The notes beneath the pieces were generated by a model. It ran no database searches. It was not told the DNA's origin and saw only the letters and a list, made by a program, of their open reading frames with translations. A stretch of 17,759 nt of DNA from a bacterium (GTDB lineage: Bacteria; Verrucomicrobiota; Verrucomicrobiia; Limisphaerales; J093). The stretch lies in assembly GCA_021784265.1 (NCBI GenBank), contig JAJXTA010000003.1, positions 1-17,759 of the forward strand, read 5' to 3'. Below, in pieces: positions 15,454-17,759 of the stretch (position 1 is the first letter of the stretch; every line of letters begins with the position of its first letter). A program made the translations under genes and the position numbers.

Positions 15454-15477
15454 GCAGGCGCGGGCCGGGTCGCCTGC
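15454..15477 (+). terminator. Terminator-like hairpin after the pseudopilin gene
   Basis: Directly after the TGA stop, GCAGGCG (15454-15460) pairs perfectly with CGCCTGC (15471-15477) across a 10-base loop. No T-tract follows. It probably ends or weakens transcription between the pseudopilin gene and the glycosyltransferase gene 150 bases on. Confidence 0.45.
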
Positions 15478-15515
15478 GCGCGGCGCGTTGGGCCTCGGGT
15501 GGTCGGTCCGGCTGA

Positions 15516-15531
15516 CAGGCCCACGGGCCTG
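15516..15531. other. Perfect short hairpin in the gap before the glycosyltransferase gene
   Basis: CAGGCCC-AC-GGGCCTG is a seven-pair inverted repeat with a two-base gap, inside the 151-base space between two plus-strand genes. It may be a second terminator element or a protein-binding site; nothing further can be said. I saw no clear promoter for the downstream genes in this GC-rich gap. Confidence 0.35.
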
Positions 15532-15604
15532 GGTTCCGCCTTGCTTGGGGCGCGCGGGGCGGGGTAGCCTTGCGGCCAGCGAACCGAACCGCCACTGCCG
15601 CATC

Positions 15605-16756
15605 ATGGAACTGTCCGTCGTTATGCCCTGTCTGAACGAGGCCGATACGGTGGGGGTGTGCATCCAGAAGGCCCAGCAGGCGATGGCCAGCCACCGGATC
15701 GAGGGCGAGGTGATCATCGCCGACAACGGCAGCAGTGACGGCTCGGCCCGCATCGCCGAACAACTGGGCGCCCGGGTCGTGCATGTCCGCGACAAGGGCT
15801 ACGGGCATGCGCTCATGGGCGGCATCGCGGCGGCGCGGGGGGAATACGTGCTGATGGGCGACGCCGACGACAGCTATGACTTCCTGGAGCTGCCGAAGTT
15901 CGTGGAGCGGCTGCGGGGCGGGTTCGACCTGGTACAGGGCTGCCGCCTGCCGGCCGGGGGTGGGCAACTGGCCGAGGGGTCGATGCCCTGGTCCCATCGC
16001 TGGATTGGCAATCCCATCTTCAGTTGGCTGGCGCGGCACTGGTTTCGCGCGCCGATCCATGATGTCTATTGCGGTCTGCGGGCGTTCCGGAGAGGCCACT
16101 TTCTGCGCCTGGACCTCCGGTGCACCGGGATGGAATTCGCCCCCGAGATGATCATCAAGTCCAGCCTTTACCGCGCCAAAATCGCCGAAGTGCCCATCAC
16201 CCTCCATCGCGACGGGCGCAAGGCGCGCGGCTCCCATTTGCGGACCCTGCGCGACGGCTGGCGCACGCTGCGTTTTCTGCTGATCTACAGCCCGCGCCAC
16301 CTGTTGTTGACACCGGGGATCGTGTTGTTGCTCGTGGGGCTGGCTGGGTACGGTGTCGCCATGCCCGGAGTGTCGCTGTGGGGCGTCACGTTCGACGCGC
16401 ACACGTTGCTTTTCTCCAGCCTGGCGCTCATCTGTGGTTACCAGTCGGTCCTGTTCGCCCTCCTGACGAAGATCTTCGCGATCAATGAAGGGCTCTTGCC
16501 GCCGGACCCCAAGGTGGAAGCCTTTTCCCGGCTGGTCAGCGTGGAGCGTGGGCTGTTGGCGGGCGGGTTGGGAATGGTGTTCGGATTGGCACTGCTTGGC
16601 TTGGCGGTGAACCAGTGGCGGCTGGCCCACTTCGGCCGGCTCGACTACGCCGAGACGATGCGCCTGGTCATCCCGGGTTCGACCCTCACGACCCTGGGGT
16701 TTCAGAGCGTTCTGGCCAGTTTCGTTCGCAGCCTCCTCTACCTCAGCCGCCGATGA
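15605..16756 (+). CDS. Family 2 glycosyltransferase with C-terminal membrane segments (polyprenyl-phosphate sugar synthase-like)
   Basis: This membrane-bound GT-A enzyme probably transfers a sugar from a nucleotide donor to a polyprenyl phosphate or other lipid. It has 383 residues from the ATG at 15605. The catalytic domain begins at once (SVVMPCLNEADTVGVCI), with the nucleotide-binding DNGSSDGS at 40-46, the metal-binding GDADD at 85-89 (DXD-type) and the conserved YCGLRAFRR and GMEFAPEMI motifs at about 155-183. Four membrane segments follow at about 233-252, 267-290, 315-335 and 355-380. This architecture is typical of dolichol-phosphate mannose synthase-like bacterial enzymes with a hydrophobic tail. 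Donor and acceptor cannot be told from sequence. The stop overlaps the ATG of the methyltransferase gene (ATGA at 16753), so the two are made together. No Shine-Dalgarno precedes it. Confidence 0.92.
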   Translation: MELSVVMPCLNEADTVGVCIQKAQQAMASHRIEGEVIIADNGSSDGSARIAEQLGARVVHVRDKGYGHALMGGIAAARGEYVLMGDADDSYDFLELPKFVERLRGGFDLVQGCRLPAGGGQLAEGSMPWSHRWIGNPIFSWLARHWFRAPIHDVYCGLRAFRRGHFLRLDLRCTGMEFAPEMIIKSSLYRAKIAEVPITLHRDGRKARGSHLRTLRDGWRTLRFLLIYSPRHLLLTPGIVLLLVGLAGYGVAMPGVSLWGVTFDAHTLLFSSLALICGYQSVLFALLTKIFAINEGLLPPDPKVEAFSRLVSVERGLLAGGLGMVFGLALLGLAVNQWRLAHFGRLDYAETMRLVIPGSTLTTLGFQSVLASFVRSLLYLSRR

Positions 16757-17487
16757 CGCCGCCCCTGCCACCCGCGGGCGCCCCCTTTGACCAGTATTCC
16801 GCCGGTTACGACGCCGCCCTCGAGGCGGGCTTGGCCGTCTCAGGGGAGGGCAAGACTTATTTCGCCCGGGGTCGCGTGACTTGGTTGCAGCGACGCCTGG
16901 CGCAGGCCGGGCTCGCGGCCGACAGGGTGTTGGACTTTGGCTGTGGGACAGGGTCCGCCGCGCCGTTCCTGCTGGAGCTCCTTGCGCCGCGGGCCTTGGT
17001 GGGGGTGGACATCTCGACGCCCTCGCTGGAGATTGCCCGGCGCGAGCACGGTTCGTCTCGCACACGCTTCTTGACCCCAAGCGAGCTGCTGGCCGAGGCC
17101 CCCTTCGACGTGGCCTACTGCAACGGGGTCTTCCATCACATCCCGCTGGGTCAACGCGACGGGGCGGTAGCCTGCGTCTGGGGCGCCCTGCGGCCGGGAG
17201 GGACGTTTGCGTTCTGGGAGAACAACCCCTGGAACCCCGGGACCCGGTACGTCATGAGCCGCATCCCTTTCGATCACGACGCCCTTACGCTCCGCCCAGC
17301 GGTGGCGCGCGCCCTGCTCCGGCGGGGTGGGTTCGAGGTGGTGCGGACGGATTTCCTGTTTGTTTTCCCCAGGACAATGGCTTGGTTCCGGGGCTTGGAG
17401 ACCCTGCTCGCGCGGTGGCCGCTGGGGGCCCAGTACCTCGTCCTGGTCCGTAAGCCGCGGGCGCCGAGCCCCGCACCGAACGCCTGA
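16753..17487 (+). CDS. Class I SAM-dependent methyltransferase
   Basis: This is a cytoplasmic methyltransferase with a Rossmann fold, 244 residues from the ATG at 16753. Motif I is VLDFGCGTGS (59-68), the acidic end of strand 2 is VGVDIS (83-88), motif II is FDVAYCNGVFHHIP (118-131), and LRPGG (146-150) precedes strand 5. Length and motifs fit small-molecule or lipid methyltransferases of the Methyltransf_11/25 type; the substrate is not determined. The N-terminus FDQYSAGYD resembles that of enzymes acting on polyprenyl-linked or sugar substrates. Its start overlaps the stop of the glycosyltransferase gene, so it may modify the same glycan or glycolipid; that is inference from coupling. The gene converges on a minus-strand gene entering from the right edge. 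Confidence 0.9.
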   Translation: MTPPLPPAGAPFDQYSAGYDAALEAGLAVSGEGKTYFARGRVTWLQRRLAQAGLAADRVLDFGCGTGSAAPFLLELLAPRALVGVDISTPSLEIARREHGSSRTRFLTPSELLAEAPFDVAYCNGVFHHIPLGQRDGAVACVWGALRPGGTFAFWENNPWNPGTRYVMSRIPFDHDALTLRPAVARALLRRGGFEVVRTDFLFVFPRTMAWFRGLETLLARWPLGAQYLVLVRKPRAPSPAPNA

Positions 17488-17503
17488 GTCGGAGCGCCTT
17501 CGC

Positions 17504-17546
17504 GCCTCTCCCCACCCAGCGCCGATCATCGTCGATGGGGAGAGGC
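17504..17546. terminator. Candidate bidirectional terminator, 11-bp perfect inverted repeat
   Basis: GCCTCTCCCCA (17504-17514) and TGGGGAGAGGC (17536-17546) pair perfectly over eleven bases across a 21-base loop. It lies in the 106-base gap between the methyltransferase stop and the stop of the opposing partial gene. A second small hairpin, GGGCC-CGCA-GGCCC (17555-17568), follows. Neither has a clear T-tract, but place and symmetry fit termination from both sides. Confidence 0.5.
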
Positions 17547-17593
17547 TGTCCGAAGGGCCCGCAGGCCCGCTGTCCCGTTGTCTCTTGGCTAAA

Positions 17594-17759
17594 TCACGCG
17601 GCGGCGCGGTTCGCCCCGGCGGCCTTAGCTTCGGCTGGGCTGGAGGCGGCGTGGGAGAGGCCCGGCCGTGGGCTGGCGCCGGTGGATTGGAGGGTTCGGG
17701 CGTGGTGAATGGCCGCCTCGCCAACGACCCGCGCCGCCTCCTGAGCGCTCAGGTGGTCG
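17594..17759 (-). CDS. C-terminal fragment of an unidentified protein (partial)
   Basis: A minus-strand frame enters from the right edge and stops at TGA (17596-17594), giving 54 residues. The first part (LSAQEAARVVGEAAIHHART) would form an amphipathic helix; the rest is a low-complexity Ala/Ser/Pro tail. The opposing hairpin region before the methyltransferase stop supports a real gene end here. Too little is visible to name a family, and another minus-strand frame is also open across this stretch. Confidence 0.35.
   Translation of the reverse strand, partial: DHLSAQEAARVVGEAAIHHARTLQSTGASPRPGLSHAASSPAEAKAAGANRAAA

Noticed and set aside
15347..17080. A 577-codon minus-strand frame opposite the glycosyltransferase and methyltransferase
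   Set aside because: The plus-strand frames carry complete catalytic motifs; this frame is Arg/Pro/Gln-rich and spans two unrelated genes.

Overview
The window reads as chromosomal DNA of a GC-rich Gram-negative bacterium, most likely a member of the Verrucomicrobiota. The lineage call is an inference from several features: a pseudopilin with an H-X9-DG motif, a secreted OB-fold/lamin-tail protein ending in an FFRV-type module, an outer-membrane barrel protein in a polysaccharide export operon, and almost no Shine-Dalgarno sequences. The outer membrane is supported by the export protein, the beta-barrel and a probable lipoprotein. I saw no rRNA, tRNA, CRISPR array, insertion sequence or phage gene.

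Region 1 (about 1-5773, minus strand) is a four-gene exopolysaccharide export operon. In transcription order it encodes a secreted 605-residue protein with two or three FecR-like beta modules, a 416-residue outer-membrane beta-barrel, a short 227-residue Wza/OPX-type export protein, and a Wzc-type copolymerase fused to a tyrosine autokinase that runs off the left edge. The OPX protein is too short to build its own outer-membrane pore, and a barrel gene lies beside it. This matches the composite OPX/beta-barrel translocon known from Myxococcus.

Region 2 (5774-7270) is a divergent intergenic region followed by sppA on the plus strand, a membrane-anchored signal peptide peptidase with a poly-proline cytoplasmic tail. 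It converges on region 3 across an 80-base gap holding a strong hairpin.

Region 3 (7271-12408, minus strand) is a pair of TPR proteins: an inner-membrane-anchored one of 620 residues, then a probable lipoprotein of 1073 residues made almost entirely of TPRs. Substrate and partners are not visible, but a periplasmic or envelope scaffold role is plausible.

Region 4 (12409-17759) starts with a 310-base divergent intergenic region. It contains a near-consensus promoter whose spacer is filled by a perfect 14-bp palindrome. Downstream on the plus strand are the OB-fold/lamin-tail protein and, overlapping it by ATGA, the H-X9-DG pseudopilin. After a hairpin come a family 2 glycosyltransferase and, again overlapping by ATGA, a SAM-dependent methyltransferase. 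The end of another minus-strand gene enters from the right edge, with a long inverted repeat between the convergent genes.

The theme is the cell envelope: polysaccharide export, TPR scaffolds, membrane proteolysis, a pseudopilin with a surface or secreted protein, and lipid-linked sugar transfer.
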